Shown here: positions 4,832-6,797 of the stretch, in pieces | Numbering within the stretch: the first letter of the stretch is position 1 | How the letters are laid out: every line of letters starts with the position of its first letter | Assembly: GCA_937885475.1 (NCBI GenBank) | Contig: CAKZZR010000190.1 | Location: 1 to 6,797 of the forward strand | Source of the DNA: an uncultured Treponema sp. | Lineage (GTDB): Bacteria > Spirochaetota > Spirochaetia > Treponematales > Treponemataceae | Direction: 5' to 3' | Length of the DNA stretch: 6,797 nt | The notes under the pieces: model-generated | What the model saw: only the letters and a program-made list of their open reading frames with translations | Database searches by the model: none | Told to the model about the DNA's origin: nothing | Made by a program: the position numbers and the translations under genes

Positions 4832-6796
4832 CTAGAACTTCCAGAGCGAAAGCCCCAGATTCACCACCACGCCACAAGTCATCGGGTATTCATCGTTGTC
4901 GACATAATGATACGGCGTGGAAAAATCAACATCCTCCATGATTCCGTTGCGGTCGCGGCTGTTGTACAGGTCTGTGTCGATGACTGTGTAATAGCTGACC
5001 ATAAAGCCTGCCCCTGCCGACAGCTTAAGCGGAATCCGGCTTTTTCGGCTTTCAACGGAGCCTGTAGCGCTTACAATATGAATCCAATTGTACGCTCCGT
5101 CGTGCAGGAAGTATTTCTTAAGGTCGTCGCGGTTATAAATGCTCAGCTCTGAATACAAGGAGCTTCCCGGAACCTGCTGGCTTCCGTAGTCAGCGCCGTG
5201 CCGTATGAACTGATACTGAAGCCCGCATCTCACTGCCTGAGACGGACGCGTGTCGAAGCGCATGAGAAATTCATCTGCATTCGGTGGCAGGTAATAGCCA
5301 AGGCTTTCTCCGTTGTTGGTATAGTTCTCGCTGATGTAATGGCTGTATGCAGAGGAATAATTGATTGAATGATGCGTGTAGCAGTACGGCTCAACCTTTG
5401 AGTAGCGCATGGACAGGCTCGTGAACGAAAGCCACGGAAGCTGCACGCGCGCACCAAGCTGTCCGGCGTACATCGCACGGGTTGCCGTAAACGGATTGTT
5501 GTTCAGTCCGTTTATCTCGTCAAGATACAAGGAAGCCCAGATTGAACCTAAGCCCGGCTTACGCAGCTTTATGTCTCCAAAGAGCGCGAGGTTGTCGCTG
5601 TCTCCTATGTGGTTCTGATATTCAACGTACACCGCAAGCGGGAACATATACCCCAGTTCAAAGCGCTTTGGCCATACCGCCGAGGAGCCAAGGTCAAGGT
5701 GAAGGTATTTAAAATCAAGCTCAATCATGTTGAGCGAGAACGCATTCTGATAAAAATATGAATCGTCGATTCCGTCCTTCTGCTCCGCATAGGAATTCTC
5801 ATTCATGTAGTCCTGATTTGGGTATTCAAGCACGCCGGTCAAAGAAGAGACCTTGAGGAATGGGAACAGCTCTATCGTAGAATCCACGCTGAAGAACGGA
5901 CGTGTACGCCCATTGAGCACAAGGCTTGAGCCAGTGTCCATTGCCGCCCATTCCCGGGCAAAGCGCCCTGCCCCAAACGTTACTTTGCCGTCCCATACGG
6001 CAAGCCGCAGCTCTGACTCCAGACCGCCGCTGAAGCCCGGTTTTGTGGCCCAGCCTTCCGTTCCTGATGCAGAAAGGTTCGCAAGCTGATAGAACTGTCC
6101 GTCCCATTTTTTTGTGTATGCAAACGGAAGATAACTCGTATTCAGCATTTTTTTTATGGTTCGTCGGCGAGGCTCCGTGTCTGTGTCGCCGTCAAGAAAG
6201 TCTTCCACATCTACCATTGTACCATTACCATCGTCGTAGCTATCGTACCAAGAATAGCCGATGAAGTAGTCATCACTTATCTCTGTAAGCGGCATGTATG
6301 AGACGTCAAAGAATCCCCGCACATAATAGGAAGCCCAGCGCGTTACGTCACCGGAAAAATCAAGGAACGTTATGATGTCGCATCCTGTGCTGTTCAGTGA
6401 GCTGTCATTATAAAAGCCCGAGGAAACCGTCCAGTCTGTTCCCAGCTGGTAGTCAAAGCTAAAAAGGCGCTTCTCTGGCGCGGTCGTAAGATGGATGTGG
6501 CTTTTTGAGAGCGTGTTTTCTGTCTGCCCCTCATGACATGAAAGAAAATCCTCAAGAATGCGTACCTCCACATCGGAAAGAGAATCCTCATTCTCCAAAA
6601 TCTGCCCTATCGCATAGCGAATCCGTTTGAGGGAATAGGGTTTAGCGCCACTCAAAAGCTCGCATAAGCCGCGTTCCTGTGCAGATTCAAGCACGTCGTA
6701 CACGGAATCAGAAAGCGGAACGGAAATGTTCTGCTGGGAAAACGCAAATGCGCACGTCAGCGTAAGGGTACATATAATAGGAATCAGTTTTTTCAT
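4832..6796 (-). CDS. Wzi-like capsule assembly outer-membrane protein
   Basis: A 654-residue predicted outer-membrane beta-barrel. Wzi proteins help hold or organise capsular polysaccharide on the outer surface. The N-terminus is a signal peptide (MKKLIPIICTLTLTCAFAFSQ), likely cut near residue 18-21. After it comes SVPLSDSVYDVLESAQERGL (25-44) with KPYSLKRIRYAI (52-63), the periplasmic helical preface I associate with Wzi-family proteins of spirochaetes and Bacteroidetes. The rest is rich in alternating aromatic and glycine strands, for example FGAGRFAREWAAMDTG (274-289), FELGYMFPLAVYVEYQ (379-394) and GAGFMVSYYTV (595-605). The last residue is F654 after VNLGLSLWK, the usual terminal aromatic of barrels recognised by the assembly machinery. 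It is longer than E. coli Wzi, with a very acidic insert at 172-208. The start lies one base from the window edge, so its ribosome binding site and promoter are unseen, but the signal peptide supports the start. The stop is TAG at 4832-4834. The Wzi name is less certain than the barrel. Confidence 0.72.
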   Translation of the reverse strand: MKKLIPIICTLTLTCAFAFSQQNISVPLSDSVYDVLESAQERGLCELLSGAKPYSLKRIRYAIGQILENEDSLSDVEVRILEDFLSCHEGQTENTLSKSHIHLTTAPEKRLFSFDYQLGTDWTVSSGFYNDSSLNSTGCDIITFLDFSGDVTRWASYYVRGFFDVSYMPLTEISDDYFIGYSWYDSYDDGNGTMVDVEDFLDGDTDTEPRRRTIKKMLNTSYLPFAYTKKWDGQFYQLANLSASGTEGWATKPGFSGGLESELRLAVWDGKVTFGAGRFAREWAAMDTGSSLVLNGRTRPFFSVDSTIELFPFLKVSSLTGVLEYPNQDYMNENSYAEQKDGIDDSYFYQNAFSLNMIELDFKYLHLDLGSSAVWPKRFELGYMFPLAVYVEYQNHIGDSDNLALFGDIKLRKPGLGSIWASLYLDEINGLNNNPFTATRAMYAGQLGARVQLPWLSFTSLSMRYSKVEPYCYTHHSINYSSAYSHYISENYTNNGESLGYYLPPNADEFLMRFDTRPSQAVRCGLQYQFIRHGADYGSQQVPGSSLYSELSIYNRDDLKKYFLHDGAYNWIHIVSATGSVESRKSRIPLKLSAGAGFMVSYYTVIDTDLYNSRDRNGIMEDVDFSTPYHYVDNDEYPMTCGVVVNLGLSLWKF

Positions 6797-6797
6797 A

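Noticed and set aside
4782..4832. Inverted repeat GGTCAA (4782-4787) and TTGACC (4827-4832).
   Set aside because: Only 6 bases with a 39-base loop. One arm is the tRNA -35 element, so the match is probably coincidence and not a terminator.
4745..5152. A 135-codon plus-strand open frame opposite the end of the barrel gene.
   Set aside because: It covers the tRNA promoter and is antisense to a convincing coding region, with no ribosome binding site or recognisable motif.
5826..6107. Several 60-90 codon open frames on both strands inside the barrel gene.
   Set aside because: They have compositions typical of shifted frames and are explained by the long barrel frame.
1..6797. A mobile element, CRISPR array, toxin-antitoxin pair, phage gene or attachment site next to the tRNA.
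   Set aside because: No transposase or integrase, no spaced repeats, and no second copy of the tRNA 3' end could be found by eye in the window.

Overview
The window looks like a cell-surface polysaccharide locus from a diderm bacterium, most plausibly a spirochaete of the Treponema type. The taxonomic guess is an inference from protein style: a UDP-glucuronate-type epimerase, a Ugd and a Wzi-like outer-membrane barrel whose N-terminal region resembles proteins I associate with treponemes. It rests on no marker gene and should be held loosely. The diderm call is firmer, because the minus-strand gene encodes an exported, tyrosine-rich protein ending in phenylalanine, as outer-membrane barrels usually do.

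Layout. Positions 1-191 hold the 3' end of an unrecognised plus-strand gene. Four tightly packed plus-strand genes follow: a UDP-glucuronate 4-epimerase-like SDR (210-1247), a GT8-like glycosyltransferase (1249-2244), UDP-glucose 6-dehydrogenase ugd (2263-3477) and a GT4-type glycosyltransferase (3487-4566). Gaps are 18, 1, 18 and 9 bases, so all five probably share one transcript whose promoter lies to the left of the window. After the operon come a GC-rich hairpin without a U-tract (4586-4610) and a stem-loop with A/T tails on both sides (4635-4664). The minus strand then carries tRNA-Gly(UCC) (4672-4744) with a near-consensus promoter and three A-tracts spaced about one helical turn apart, and a complete 654-residue Wzi-like outer-membrane protein gene (4832-6796).

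How the genes work together. Ugd oxidises UDP-glucose to UDP-glucuronate, and the epimerase can convert that to UDP-galacturonate. The two glycosyltransferases probably consume these or related donors to build a uronic-acid-containing surface glycan. The Wzi-like barrel, converging on the operon from the other side, could help attach or organise that glycan at the outer membrane, though it is transcribed separately. No flippase, polymerase, ABC exporter or chain-length regulator is visible, so the locus must continue outside.

I found no mobile element, CRISPR array, toxin-antitoxin pair, phage gene or clearly new system. The points most worth a second look are the tRNA with its weak D-arm, its curved-DNA-like promoter, the apparent lack of a terminator between the barrel gene and the tRNA, and the sugar-nucleotide/glycosyltransferase pairing.
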